From Nilaparvata lugens (lineage: Eukaryota > Arthropoda > Insecta > Hemiptera > Delphacidae), in the NCBI RefSeq assembly GCF_014356525.2, contig NC_052505.1, positions 6,015,294-6,079,293 of the forward strand: a stretch of 64,000 bases of DNA, given 5' to 3'. This document shows, piece by piece, positions 11,722-23,913 of the stretch. Numbering within the stretch: the first letter of the stretch is position 1; each line of letters begins with the position of its first letter. A program made the position numbers and the translations under genes. Under the pieces are notes generated by a model. That model saw only the letters and a program-made list of their open reading frames with translations. It did not search any database and was not told where the DNA came from.

Positions 11722-11985
11722 CTCGGTCGTATGCTAATAGGAAGGATATTTTATATCCTTCTCAGAGAATCGACAGTGATTTGTTGAAACATCGCTGATT
11801 TATGTAGTTCCATCACAATATCATACTATCCTTATTCAAATTGCACTAAAACTTGATTCTCATTGAGATTCTTTGAATAATTAGCAATAATTCTGTTATT
11901 TAATATAAATTAATGTTTACGTCAGAATAAATTATAACGAATGTAATATGTTTAAAGAATATTCTAATCTAATCTCTACTTGACT
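11722..11985 (+). mobile_element. Non-LTR 3' end, (TCTAA)n tail
   Basis: Starts CGGTCGTATGCTAATAGGAA with the hairpin GGATATTTTATATCC and ends ATTCTAATCTAATCTC. Related tails are at 37013-37292, 42645-42700 and 49880-50425. Confidence 0.65.
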
Positions 11986-12019
11986 CTATTTTCTCTCTAG
12001 TAAACGTTCACTGGAGAGA

Positions 12020-12172
<153 letters not shown>

Positions 12173-13084
12173 GATTGATTGATTGAGTACTTTATTTATG
12201 TAGATTACAATATATACTGGCTTATACACTTATATACAATAGCTTACAATACAGCAAAATTATAGATGAATTTACATAATATAGACTAAGAAAATAATTA
12301 TTGAACTGTATATGATATGAAAAAGCAATTTGTAATATAATAACTATAGATAATAATCATATTGTTATGCATCTACATAAATTGGCGGAGCTTTGGACAT
12401 ATCAATGTCCATTCTTCGGAAAGAATATTAAAAATATCCTCCCCACTAACTCTCTACCAAAACGTTAATTTCGTTATTTAAACTAAGGATTTATTTATTA
12501 ATGGAAATATTGTAAAAGTTTTAATCAATATGAATATTAAGAGAAAAAAAACAGAAAATTGATAGAGTAAAATAATTATATAGGTAGATAAGATCAAATA
12601 ATTGATTAATAAAATGAAGTAGCTGAAAGTAGATCAGGGTTATCAACTTTCAGTAATATACAGCATTATGCAGTGGATAATTGAAATAACATGAGTTTAT
12701 ATAATATATATATATATATATACAATTCGTTCTATAACATGTTTAAAGGTTTGTATTTGTGGATGGGTGGGGGATGGTTGTCATGTGATCGTTCTAGGGC
12801 CGGACAGTTTCAGTCATTTGTTCCAAAGATGTTTTTTTAAAGTCAGGATGAAGCTCGCTCGGCTCTCGATGGACCTGATAGAAACAGGAAGTGCATTCCA
12901 TGCACGACAGGCACTGACTAAGAAGGATTTTGTGAAAATAGTAGTTCGATGATTGGGTATCCTTAAAGTACTTTCTCCGGTTCTAGTATGTGAAGCATCT
13001 ATCCTCCTACCTTCAGAGACAATTTGAAATCATCTTTAAAATAGTTCGGATTACCGTATTTCAAGATATCTCTAACAAGCTTGA

Positions 13085-13405
13085 CTATTCGAAAAAGCCT
13101 CTGATCGGAAGCTTTAATGTTGAACTAGCAATGTGGGCTGGGGTGATATGATCATGGCGTTGGAGAGAGTAGACGAAACGTAGACAATAATTTTGGCAAC
13201 GCTGTAGTTTATCATTCAGAGTGACTTGCATATCGTTAAGAACAGAATTACAATACATTAAATGTGGGAAGATGAGAGATTGAACCAATAATAATTTAAT
13301 GTTTCTAGGGAGGATATCGTGCATTTTCTTCAATGCATGCATGGCTGAGAATACCTTTTTACAAGTTTTGTTCACTTGTTCTGACCAGTCAAGAGTATTA
13401 TTCAT
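13085..13405 (-). pseudogene. Reverse-transcriptase C-terminal fragment
   Basis: A 106-residue open stretch of the 12173-15800 element, after the YADD motif. It contains LDWSEQVNKTCKKVFSAMHA and FPHLMYCNSVLND, the thumb/C-terminal part typical of Jockey/CR1-like non-LTR polymerases. It is separated from the catalytic core by frame breaks and has lost its proper continuation downstream. It is not an independent gene. Confidence 0.8.
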
Positions 13406-13652
13406 AATAATGCCTAAATTTTTAACTGAGCTACAGTAAGGAATGTCATTACCGTCTACACTTATTTTGTGAATCGATTCAAGGTCATATTGTTTATAAG
13501 ACGAGAATATCCATTATAATGGGTTGTGTTTTGATGGGATTAAGCTTAAGGCCATTTTTCTTTGTCCATTCCACTATCGAATTGATATCCTGATTCATTA
13601 TTCCAACTGTTTCATTAATTTTTGTTATGGGACAGCTTAAATAGATTTGAAG

Positions 13653-13959
13653 GTCGTCTGCATAAGTATGGAACTGGAGAATTTGATAATGGAAGAAAGG
13701 TCATTAGCATACAAAGTGAAGAGGAGAGGGCCTAAAATGAACCTTGTGGTACTCCATGCATAACGTTTTTCCAAGTTGACTTTTTGTCACCGACAGATAC
13801 ACATTGTTTCCTACCTAATAGATAGGATTTAAACCAAACTAACGAGTTGTGACTGAAACCAAGAATAGCCAACTTATTCAGAAGGACTGTATGATCAACA
13901 GTATCGAATGCTTTAGAAAAATCAAATAGGGTGAGGATGGTGCATTTTCTTCGGTCCAT
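13653..13959 (-). pseudogene. Reverse-transcriptase catalytic core fragment (FDFSKAFDTVD to YADD)
   Basis: Minus-strand frame from 13959 shows LFDFSKAFDTVDH (RT motif with the first catalytic aspartate), SYLLGRKQC and HGVPQGS. A frameshift near 13735 then shifts into a frame with LGPLLFTLYANDL. After a further shift, YADD is encoded at 13664-13653. Every expected palm motif is present in order, but the frames are broken. Confidence 0.85.
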
Positions 13960-14056
13960 AGCTAACCTATATCATCAGTGACACGAAGCAGAGCTGTCTC
14001 AGTTGAATGGAATTTTCTAAAGCCTGATTGAAAGTTATGAAGCTTACTATTGTTGT

Positions 14057-14308
14057 CTAGAATTTTACAACTTGAGCATGAATGAGTCTTTCTAGCACTT
14101 TGGACAATGCAGGTAAAATACTGATTGGTCTAAAATCCTCAACTTTATTGGGTGATGGAACTTTATTTAGAGGGCGAACCAGAGCAAACTTCCAGTTTTC
14201 AGGGAAAATGCCTTCTTCAAGTGACTTGTTGAAAATGTATGTAATGGTTGGTAAAACAGCAAATAACATCTTCTTGATAAATTTAATAGGAATTTTGTCT
14301 ACACCCAT
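14057..14308 (-). pseudogene. Reverse-transcriptase N-terminal fragment
   Basis: Contains GVDKIPIKFIKKM, PENWKFALVRPLNK and DFRPISILPALSKVLERL, the fingers-domain signature that opens non-LTR reverse transcriptases. It sits directly upstream, in element order, of the catalytic core fragment and is part of the 12173-15800 pseudo-element. Confidence 0.85.
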
Positions 14309-14993
14309 AGCATTACTATGAATACGTTGAATTGCTCTGAAAGTGTCTTCTTCTGAGATTGGATGGAAATGAATTGATCAGTGATTGGTAAATCTAAGTT
14401 TGTAACCTGCTCTTCAAGATCATCATGTGATTAGCAATGACAACTTCGTCGCGTTGGTTAGAGTGTGAAACGAAATGGTCATTTATATTATTCAATGGTA
14501 AGTCAATTTGTGGATTCGATTTCTCTTTGCCAAGCCCGAATTCTTTTATTCCCTGCCAAAGTGATTTAGAGTCTTGTCTATTGTTTGTCATAAACGAATT
14601 CAAGTACCTAATCTTTGAGTTCCGTAATTCCTGTTAACCCTATTTCTAAGGCTCCTATACTCTATCAAACTATCCAAGTCAAATGTCTTTTTAAATTTTC
14701 TATGTGCTTTGTCTCTACGTCCCATCATCTTAAGTATGTCTTCAGTCATCCACGGTACTCGTCGTTTTCTATTAATCCTCCTTGTCACATAAGGTGCATG
14801 TTTGTCATACAAAGTCAAGTCCAATTCTCGAAAGTCTTGACCATGTCATCAACTGAGGGTAATGCTTCAATTTGATGCCATGGAGTCTGAGCCACATCAG
14901 TCAGGAAGGCGGCTTCATCAAAGTTTTTGAAGTCTCTATAAGTGATAATTTTCTGTTCTGGCTTGGGTATCTTATGGGAAAGTACACAGTAGA

Positions 14994-15747
14994 TCAATCA
15001 TGTCTAGAAATAGCTGGGACTGAGATTTGGCCTGCTTGAACAACCTCATTGGGATCACTAACAATGAGAAGGTCAATGAGTGTGTCTGATTCATTAGTAT
15101 GATGAGTTGGATCGAGAGGTAAAATAGTCATGTTTAGGCATTGGAAAATTGTAGTCAGTTGAAAGTAGTCAAAGTTACGATTTGTCATGTTCAAGTCGGT
15201 GTTCATATCCCCCATAACTAGTATACGGTTATAACAAGGCATAGAGAAAGCAAGGCACTTTCGAAGTCTGTGAAATGACCTATTTTTGGTGGGCGATAAC
15301 AGATACCAACGAGTAATTTATTAGTACTAGATAAGGATAATTCAAGTAGCATAACTCTGGTCTGGAACAATACTCTTGTTTAGATGTGATTAAAACTTTT
15401 GTTTTGATACCTTCTTTCACATAAATTGCTACACCCCCACAAGCTTTATTTAATCTATCATTCCGGAAAAGATTATATCCAGGCAATGCAACAAAATTTG
15501 ATGAAATACTAGGCTTCAAAAATGATTCGGAAATTCCGATTATATTGAAGTCCTGAAAACGGAAGATTGCTCTGAGTTCATCAATGTGGCAACTGAGGGA
15601 TTGTACGTTAAGGTGAGCAGCCTTGAAAAGTTTTTTGAAAGAGTGGAGCTTATTTGCTAGAAACATACCTGCGTCATTATTACTATTATTGAAATAATCA
15701 TACCTACTTGAGGGCGAGCGAGCTGACGTGTCAGTGAGAGGCATCAT
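14994..15747 (-). pseudogene. Non-LTR endonuclease (EEP-type) fragments
   Basis: Two open pieces (15280-15747 and 14994-15242) together show the apurinic-like endonuclease fold of non-LTR elements. They contain LNVQSLSCHIDELRAI, a catalytic glutamate in IGISESFL, GYNLFRNDR, the metal-binding D/N pair in MGDMNTDLN, and ESDTLIDLLIVSD. The last active-site histidine motif (SDH in relatives) appears as SRHD. A frame break separates the pieces. Confidence 0.82.
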
Positions 15748-15805
15748 GGAAGCAGCAGACCAATCGTGAACCGACCTCAGAACAACACATGACGGGGAAA
15801 ATGGA

Positions 15806-15807
<2 letters not shown>

Positions 15808-15854
<47 letters not shown>

Positions 15855-15862
15855 GAGAGAAT
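15808..15862. repeat. (GA)n microsatellite
   Basis: About 55 bp of GA just outside the 5' end of the 12173-15800 element, matching the tract on its other side. Confidence 0.9.
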
Positions 15863-16195
15863 GAGGGAAGTTCTAATTTGAATTTGTTTGTACGTATTCC
15901 AAACTGTGTTGTTCATGTTTTTGTGACCAGATCTTTTCTATTCTACCCAATAAGATGTATGTTTTCAGTTTTTCGCGAACTCAAAAGCTATCTTATCTCT
16001 CAGGATTCAATCTCCAACATCGTGCTTGAGAGAGTCGGCACAGGTAAACGATTATCTGTAGATCCAGTTAGATCCAAACTGGGAGCATGACATCATACCC
16101 AACTGCGTTGTGAGTGAGAGGACAAACTCTTCGTTAGAGGGAGAACTCATTTGTTGAAATGAGAGAGATACTGGGCAAGCTCCTTTAGTGAGGAA
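15863..16195. other. No gene recognised
   Basis: Sequence of mixed composition; a 79-codon plus-strand frame has no recognisable domain. Short GAGAG-rich imperfect repeats lie at 16110-16185. Confidence 0.35.
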
Positions 16196-16557
16196 CGTGG
16201 ACCTAATGGCAGTATTTGATCAGCATTGGTGTTGCTATCCTTCTCTATCATTCCAGTATTTGATTAAATTTGGTGCTGCTATCCTCGTCTATCATCTTTG
16301 TATCATCTTTCTACAGTGAATTGATCCACTATTTGTGTGATTCTGGATGACTAGATAAATTAAATAAAATTTTCCTACACTGAGGTTCACGTTATAATGA
16401 CAGTATTTGATCATGATTGGTGTTGCTATCCTTGTCTATCATCCTTGTATCATCTTTGTATCATCCTTGCATCATCTTTGTATCATCAATGAATCATATT
16501 TGTATCATTTTTGTATCATCTTTGTATCATCATCGTATCATCTTTGTATTATCTTCC
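16196..16557. mobile_element. Two partial MITE-A ends with 12-bp tandem repeats
   Basis: MITE-A-like starts at 16196 and 16378 (ACTGAGGTTCACGTTATAAT) run into GTTGCTATCCTTGTCTATCA. That sequence then degenerates into repeats of TTTGTATCATC (about 16430-16557). The repeat seems to have grown out of the CTATCATC of the MITE itself. Confidence 0.65.
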
Positions 16558-16822
16558 TATAGTGAGGTCCACGTTATAATGGCATTATTCAATTAACATT
16601 GGTCTTGCTATCCTTGTCTATCATTCGACAAACCAGGAAGCGATATCTTTTTCCAGCCCCGCAAAGGTGCCACATCATCCTTTAAAAAATGTAAAAATAT
16701 AAAAAATATCTATCGAAATATTGAATCTCAATCATAAAAATTTATCAATAACTCATTGATAAAAAATATTTTCTTGATGAATACAATTCGATCATTATAA
16801 ACAAGAATGAATAGTTAATATT

Positions 16823-18011
16823 CTTTGTTGTAGTTCAGACACTGTGTTACTTGTAAATATTTAAAAAAAACACTTACTTTTCTTGGAGTATTGAGGAATG
16901 CATTTCACTCCTAAAGAGGAGCTCAATCAGCCTCTATAGAGGCTGATGAATAGGTTTTATAGAGGCTGATGAATAGGCTTTATAGAGGCTGATGAATAGG
17001 CTCTATAGAGGCTGATGAATAGGTTTTATAGAGGCTGATGAATAGGCTTTATAGAGGCTGATGAATAGGCTCTATAGAGGCTGATGAATAGGTTTTATAG
17101 AGGCTGATGAATAGGCTCCATAGAGGCTGATGAATAGGCTCTATAGAGGCTGATGAATAGACACTATAGAGGCTGATCTATAGATGCTGATGAATAGGCT
17201 CTATAGAGGCTGATGAGTAGGTTCTATAGATGCTGATGAATAGGCTCCATAGAGGCTGATGAATAGGCTCTATGAATGCTAATGAATAGGCTCTATAGAG
17301 GCTGATGAATAGGCACTATAGAGGCTGATGAATAGGCACTATAGAGGCTGATGAATAGGCTCTATAGAGGCTGATGAATAGGCTCTATAGATGCTGATGA
17401 ATAGGCTCCATAGAGACTGATGAATACGCTCTATATAGGCTGATGAATAGGCTCTATGAATGCTAATGAATAGGCTCTATAGAGGCTGATGAATAGGCAC
17501 TATAGAGGCTGATGAATAGGCACTATAGAGGCTGATGAATAGGCTCTATAGAGGCTGATGAATAGGCTCTATAGATGCTGATGAATAGGCTCCATAGAGG
17601 CTGATGGATACGCTCTATAGAGGCTGATGAATAGGCACTATAGAGGCTGATGATTAAGCTCTATAGAGGCTGATGAATAGGCTCTATAGAGGCTGATGAA
17701 TAGGCTCTATAGAGGCTGATGAATAGGCTCTATAGAGGCTGATGAATAGGCTCTATAGAGGCTGTTGAATAGGGTCTATAGATGCTGATGAATAGGCTCT
17801 ATAGAGACTGATGAATAGGCTCTATAGAGGCTGATGAATAGGTTCTATAGAGGCTGATCTATAGAGGTTGATGAAGCTCCTACTCAGGAGTGAAATGCAT
17901 TCCTCATTACTCCAAGAAAAGTAAGTGCTTTTTCAAATATTAACAAGTAACACAGTGTCTTAACTACAATAAAGTTATTATATAGTGTTATGTCATGGAA
18001 AGCAACATCAA
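16823..18011. mobile_element. Minisatellite-bearing inverted-repeat element
   Basis: Flanked by GTTAATATT on both sides (16814-16822 and 18012-18020). Arms of about 110 bp: left CTTTGTTGTAGTTCAGACAC through AGGAATGCATTTCACTCC; right GGAGTGAAATGCATTCCTCA through AGACACTGTG complement. The centre is a long 23-bp minisatellite. A second copy with almost no minisatellite is at 30101-30494. No coding; class unknown. Confidence 0.8.
16931..17868 (+). repeat. Minisatellite, 23-bp unit, about 40 copies
   Basis: Consensus GGCTCTATAGAGGCTGATGA plus ATA. The unit contains the palindrome CTCTATAGAG and CTGATGA. Higher-order runs (for example units reading GGCACTATAGAGG twice, then GGCTCTATGAATGC) recur, implying block duplication. 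Confidence 0.95.
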
Positions 18012-18134
18012 GTTAATATTCCATCAGATATAACGGTATCAGCTATTCTCTATAGGAGGCATTGCCAAGGCAGAGAATCGGCAACGGTTGTCTCCTATCT
18101 TTCGCTTCACTGCCATTATAACGTGGACTTCACT

Positions 18135-18620
18135 ATCGAGGGAGAACCAATTTGGTATTTGTTGAAGGGAGAAAGACGCTGAGCAATCTCCTTGCTGGAA
18201 TTCCAACAGCCGAGAAAAGCGAGAACCGGCTTTTGGCACGGAGTTAAAAGGAACGAAGGTTCACTTTTGGCGAATGGCTGCGCGAATCGTGACTGCACAG
18301 TTTGTTGGTAAATATTGTTCACACTTTACACTCACACACAGACTCACGCACACCAACACAATCACGAACATAGATACCAGATACACTCACACAGAGCCAC
18401 AAGCACCAACATAGCAACACACACACACACCCTCACGCTCACACACAGACAAACACACACACTCGCTCACACACAGACACACACACTCATTGGAAAGCAC
18501 TCGGTTTAAACGAGAGGTACAGCAGTGCTTACGCTTAGGATCTTAGGATGTTATTATGCTCGCACACTCTCACAGGATACACTAGTGTAAGAAACCTGTA
18601 CGGGTGGTGAGGGTGAGGTG
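18135..18620. other. Unassigned, partly CA-rich
   Basis: 18180-18310 is somewhat richer in CpG (GGCTGCGCGAATCGTGACTG). 18325-18495 is a decayed (CA)n-type tract. Frames here are low-complexity and not believed to be coding. Confidence 0.35.
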
Positions 18621-18903
18621 AGCTTACGAAGTCACAACGATGTGTGTGCAGGTACTGAATATATTTAGGGGTGAATGCAGTGAATGCATCCATTTAGTGA
18701 CTGATTATTGGAATGTGTGAGGAATATGATTTTCAAAACTGGGAAAACTAGCCTCATCGTTTAGATATCATGCCATTTAAGTTACTGTGTATAGGTAACA
18801 AAACTCTGGTACTGACTATTTGAAAGATGTCTGGAAAAAACTGGTCTAGACGTTTAGATCTCATGCAATTTAAGTTACTCTAGAATAAATACTCTTTCAT
18901 CAG

Positions 18904-19279
18904 ATTGATTGATTGAGTACTTTATTTATGTAGATTACAATATATACTGGCTTATACACTTATAAACACTTAGCTTACAATACAGCAACATTATAGATGA
19001 ATGTACATAATATAGACTAAGAAAATAATTATTGAACTGTATATGATATGAAAAAGTAATTTGTAATATAATAACCCTATAGATAATTATATTGTTATGC
19101 ATCTACATAAATTGGCGGAGCTTTGGACATATCAATGTCCATTCTTCGGAGAAAATATTAAAAATATCCTCCCCACTAACTCTCTACCAAAACGTTAATT
19201 TAATTCATTAAACTAAGGATTTATTTATTAATGGAAATATTGTAAAAGTTCTAATTAATATAAATATTTAAGAGAAAAA
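18904..19279 (-). mobile_element. 3'UTR-only copy of the same non-LTR element
   Basis: Nearly identical to 12175-12545: GATTGATTGAGTAC at the tail, then TATTTATGTAGATTACAATA and a shared stretch through TCTCTACCAAAACGTTAATT. Only the last roughly 375 bp of the element are present, a typical 5'-truncated insertion. Confidence 0.8.
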
Positions 19280-19309
19280 AAAGGAGATTACTGAGAAATT
19301 GCATTTTAT

Positions 19310-19430
19310 TCAATTTATAAAATTATGCATTTTTAATGAATAATTATTGTTGAACGAAAATCCAAATTAAATGCTGTAAATCACCCCGAAAATTTGGATA
19401 TTCGTTTAACAATAATTACTCTTTTATCAA
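19310..19430. repeat. SINE-tail-like inverted repeat
   Basis: GAACGAAAATCCAAATTAAA and its partial complement AATTTGGATATTCGTTTAAC flank AATCACCCCGA. The same module (CGGGGTGATTTACAGC, then AATTTGGATTTTCGTTTAAT) ends the SINE at 26375-26605 and occurs at 34395-34440. Confidence 0.5.
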
Positions 19431-19540
19431 TTTCTAGTATGCATTGTTTGGGAAATTCCAGTGAGAATTTACTGGAATTTATCACTTTTGGATAACTGTC
19501 ATGTAGTTAATAGATTATTGAAGCACAAATTATAGATGAA

Positions 19541-19880
19541 CTAGCCGTCAGGCTCGCTTCGCTCGCCATATCCGCCCCCTGGACCCCGACTAGGTCGTCC
19601 AAGAATAAGATAAGCAGGCTCGCTTCGCTCGCCTGCATTTTTCATTTGAGCATTTTTATCATATGTTAGGACGATCCAGTCGGGGGTCCAGACTAAACGT
19701 ATGGCTAAACGGATATGGCGAGCGAAGCGAGCCTGACGGCTAGTAATATAATAGTCTATTCCCAGGAATAGCTCCGATTGAAGTAGCAGTGCCCAATAAA
19801 TTTTTCCGCGATAAATGCATTTCAATCTTCAACTCGGTGCCAACCTAACAAAGTCAACTCAACTTAATGCCAACTAATTT
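19541..19880 (-). mobile_element. Helitron family A, 5'-truncated
   Basis: The minus strand ends in CTAG (19544-19541) followed by T. The GGCGAGCGAAGCGAGCCTG palindrome is intact, and upstream parts (ATAAATGCATTTCAATCTTC on plus) match the complement of 895-1010. The TC start is missing. Confidence 0.75.
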
Positions 19881-20639
19881 GACTACTCATCGGTATACCT
19901 ATTCTAATACAAAAAAGACATTTCTATTTTTATCAATAAAATTGTTGAATTCATTGTTCAATTGTTTCATTGAAAGATTTTATTTTATTTATGCAGAGTC
20001 TAGTAATAATCATCATCATAGCAGGTTGAGTTTTTAAACTGTTCTGCAATGATCCAATGATTCTATAAATGAAACTATTTCAGTAGAATATCTAGGCCCC
20101 TTTGCATGAGATCCAAAGTTAAATTGTATAATGATGATTAAATTCACGAGAACCAACCAGAGAAGGCTATTCCGTGAAAAAGCATCTTAAGAACAATCAC
20201 AATATAAACAGGCTTTTGTGCAATGATTAACATTGCCTGCAGTGATTAACATTGCTCAATTGATAGAGTGTGAAAATCCGGCCGATGTACTTAATTCAGG
20301 TATTCTATGAACATTGAGTGAATCCTTTTTTCTTCTAAGAAATCATGATTTTACCATGGTGCAGAGCTTTCTAGTTTTTCAATGATGTTGCTACTTCAAA
20401 AAGAATGAAACTGTTGTGAAACAACACGTAAGCACTACGTTGCAAATGTTTTCAGAATAGAGAGTAGAGTGTACAATACATATGCTTCGCTACATCACAG
20501 ACAATGTGCAATTACCTTTATCAGATCTCCTTTCTCCGATGATTTGTTTCAATGTCAGACTGTAATGAAGTCAACTCCGTCTTCATTAAAAGCATGACGA
20601 CATAAAGTTTAAAATCACGGACCACCTTTCCACCAATAT

Positions 20640-22040
20640 GATACGAGATAAAATATGTGTGGAGTTCACTAGATATTATTAGTCAGATTCCCGCTCACAA
20701 GAGATGAGTACACGGCAACAATACATCAGAACAACTGCACGCTTGAACAACGATTTGTAAACACCAAACTATCAGTATGCACACTGTACTGAATGCCACT
20801 ACGGACCACCTTTGCACACTAGCTGAGATATGTCATAGAGAAAAAATCGCATAAGAAGATGGTCGTTTATGTTCAAATTTCAAGCCGATTGTTTGTCCAC
20901 TCAAGCCGATTACTGTCGACTTTTTTCTATTATCACTGTTGTGGCCAGGTGAGAGTATAAGAACGGTAAAGTAAGAGAGACTACCAGCGTCACATATATA
21001 GCTTCACGAAAAACATCTACTAGAACTATCGGCTTGAGTTAACATTGAAATTTGGAACTGTCAATTACTGTAGTCGACTACTGTTTATTATTACTGTTTT
21101 GACTGGGTGAGAGCATAAAAACGGCACAGTATTTTATTTATTTATTCATTTAATCAATCATTCAGAATTTTACAACTCACAGAAAAGTACCACAGGCCAA
21201 CTTACGCCCAAAACGGCTCCAATTCTAATTTATACAACAGTTCAAATGTGGCTAGAGGTTATGTGTCTCTTCATAATTCTCGAATTAGACACTCAATTTA
21301 CAATCCATGAACACAAAAATAATTTTTAAATTGAAAAAATACTTCTGAATTGAATTGAATTAATTACAAATAATTGAAAAATTCCTAACTTTGAAAAAAC
21401 TATAAAATTTTGGGACCGAAAAGAAAAGACACTATTTAGAACTTATTCACAGTATGAGAGACTACCAGCGTCACATAGCTTCACGAAAAACAACTACTAG
21501 GTCCATCAGCTTGAGTTAACATTGAAATTTGGAACAAAAGCGCCCTTTACGATTGAATATGTTCTTCTTATGCTATCTTTTCTCTTTGGATATGTGGAGT
21601 TCAGAAAAAATTTACTCAGAATCACGCTGTCTATTATTATTGTTTTGGCCGGGTGAGAGTATAAGAACGGCACAGTATGAGAGACTTCCAGCGTCACATA
21701 GATTCACGAAAAACAGAATTTAATTTGAATTACCGTTTAATGATAATTATTCACGAAAAGCAACACTACTAGGACTATCGGCTTCAGTTAACATTGAAAT
21801 AATTGATTTTGAACAAAAGCGCCCTATACCACGGAATATCTCCTTATGCTATCTTTTCTCTTCGGATATGTAGAGTTCACTAGAGATAAATTATTCGGAA
21901 TCGGTTTACAAGATACGAATACCGCACCAACAATAACTGCAATCCTGAACAACACTGTGAAAACACTGAACTACTGTCGGTATGCACAGAATGCTACTGT
22001 CCACGAAGTAATGTAGAATATCCTGACCACCATTTATAAC
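20640..22040. repeat. Cluster of foldback MITEs with a segmental duplication
   Basis: Bases 20650-20830 and 21870-22030 are direct copies (GTTCACTAGA...; ACAACTGCACGC versus ATAACTGCAATC; GTATGCACA...GAATGCCACT). Between and beside them are three partial copies of the 5395-type MITE (CTCAAGCCGATTACTGTCGA; GAGAGACTACCAGCGTCACA). A third short repeat, TATGCTATCTTTTCTCTTTG, is at 21571. Confidence 0.65.
21128..21445 (-). mobile_element. Non-LTR 3'UTR insertion
   Basis: Minus-strand tail (TTTATTTATTTATTCATTTA on plus) and the 3'UTR motif CCAACTTACGCCCAAAACGG. It interrupts a foldback MITE with CACAGTAT repeated on both sides, a likely 8-bp target duplication. Confidence 0.6.
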
Positions 22041-23072
22041 GTATTGTGTTCAGTGTTGGCTCAAAATTTGCTAGGTTAAACGCTTTTCGGCGACAATGTC
22101 AAAGGCTAACAATGAGCGCTCCTATTGTGGGTTCGACCTAAATTTGAAAAATCCAACGTTTGCTGCGAGGTCACATGATCTGTAACATGTGCAGTTTGTG
22201 TACACTGTGCTATGCATCTATGTCGACTACATGCTATCACTGATTTAAGCCTTTGATTCAAGATTTCTCATTCATTTTATCTATAAATATTTTATTCATC
22301 AAGATTATCTCCTGTCCCTTGTTCCAGCACTATAATTATTTTTGAATACTATTATTATTTTACAAAAGATGGAAGAATTGATTTGAAGGCAATTAGGACA
22401 TCTTTGAACCAGTTATTTGAAGACATTGATTTCTCAAAAGAACTGATTGATTGAGTTTTGTGAATTGAAAAAATAGTTCATGATAATAATATAATTTATT
22501 CACATTGTATGGAAACTTTATCATTTTACAGTATATAAGAGTCTGTCTTCTAGAGTTCTATCCAATACGATCAATAATCCTTTATTGTCATAAAACACAA
22601 AGTGTTGTAACAAACGTTAATATACAATAAAATTAAAAACAGTAAATATATTTATATTATAATATATCAGGAGATTTATATTGATGCATGGAAAAATCTA
22701 TGAATAGACATTCTACAGAGATGAATACATTGCATTCGTATCATGTTGTTGCCATGAGAAATTATGATATAGGATGAAAAATATCGTTCATATTGTACCA
22801 TTATGTTTCAATGTGATAATGTACCAATTACATTATTTTTACGAATGTATTGCTTCTGAAGATCTCAGAATAGAAGTCCTTGCAATAGAATCTTTCTAAA
22901 TCAATGCATTTCTGATGAAACTCTCCCGAGCAAGGTGCTTATTCGGACCCTTGATTTTCAAGTTTTCAGCTCCAATATTATTATTGTATACAAGAGTGAC
23001 AACCACCTCAAATCTTGTTCTCTTATTTACAATCACAATCCATTAACGCATTGCCTGAATTGTTAATTGAAT
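22041..23072. other. Mostly unassigned; one retro 3' tail
   Basis: 22565-22665 (minus) resembles a non-LTR 3' end (AATCCTTTATTGTCATAAAA on plus, complement ending in ACAATAAAGGATT). No gene seen in the rest. Confidence 0.4.
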
Positions 23073-23754
23073 AAAAATCTGGTGTGGCGCACTCACACAA
23101 CTTTCCTCGCCGTTATGAAAATTGATGACCTGACGCTAGTGTTCCGCGCATCTCAAGTCTACTACTATTCAAAGATCTGAGCCAGCTGGTGACAGGACAA
23201 TAACGCTGGAAACACACGTGGTCTGCTATCTCTTCATAGTGAATGATTTAATAGAATCAACAGTTTGCAATTGAAATAATCACATTTTCTCGAATTTCGA
23301 GCTTATTTTCAATTTTAGGAGAAAATGTTAATGAACATTAATTGTGGAGATTTTTATTCTAAATCTTTTCCACTCAAATTTTTTTGTACAAATTGTATCT
23401 GAAGCCTGATAAATGGAATATAAAATCACAATTTGCATAGATGGGGCGGAGCTCCTGAAATTTTTACAGATATAGGAGTTGATAGAGCTTATCAATGACT
23501 AATTTATGTGTGAATTTGATCAAAATCGTTGGAGCCGTTTTCGAGAAAATCGCGAAAAACCCTGTTTTTGACAATATTTTCGCCATTTTAGCCGCCATCT
23601 TGAATTGAATTTGATCGAAATTGTTCGTGTTGGATCCTTATATTGTAAGGACCTTAAGTTTCAAATTTCAAGTCATTCCGTTAATTGGGAGATGAGATAT
23701 CGTGTACACAGAGGCACATACACTCATACCACACACACACACACACACACCACA

Positions 23755-23785
<31 letters not shown>

Positions 23786-23788
23786 CAC

Positions 23789-23819
<31 letters not shown>

Positions 23820-23840
23820 CACACACACACACACACCACA

Positions 23841-23913
<73 letters not shown>

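Larger units (their letters stand above)
12173..15800 (-). pseudogene. Degraded non-LTR retrotransposon (Jockey/CR1-like), endonuclease plus reverse transcriptase
   Basis: On the minus strand this reads from a 5' end near 15800 to a 3' tail (TCAATC-type) at 12173. Broken ORF pieces follow the normal order. An AP-endonuclease region at 15747-14994 has HLNVQSLSCH, IGISESFL, GGVAIYVKEG, MGDMNTDLN and a DTLID motif. Linker pieces lie at 14997-14394. Reverse transcriptase starts at 14308 (DFRPISILPALSKVLERLI) and continues at 13959 (LFDFSKAFDTVDH, HGVPQGS). The YADD catalytic motif is readable at 13664-13653, and a C-terminal part lies at 13405-13085. Several frameshifts and stops separate the pieces, so it is inactive. 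No ORF1/gag part is seen, which suggests 5' truncation. The 3'UTR (12173-13085) has a second copy at 18904-19279. Simple (GA)n tracts lie on both sides. Confidence 0.88.
16559..18134. mobile_element. MITE-A copy carrying a minisatellite element
   Basis: Left end AGTGAGGTCCACGTTATAAT (16561) and right end ATTATAACGTGGACTTCACT. Without the 16823-18011 insert it would be about 380 bp. The insert is bounded by a 9-bp duplication of the MITE's own GTTAATATT. Confidence 0.85.

Noticed and set aside
14082..14875. Plus-strand frames across the non-LTR element
   Set aside because: Shadows of the minus-strand endonuclease/RT coding.
16931..17868. CRISPR-like regular repeats
   Set aside because: Units are contiguous 23-bp tandem copies without unique spacers, in an animal genome, and inside a mobile element.
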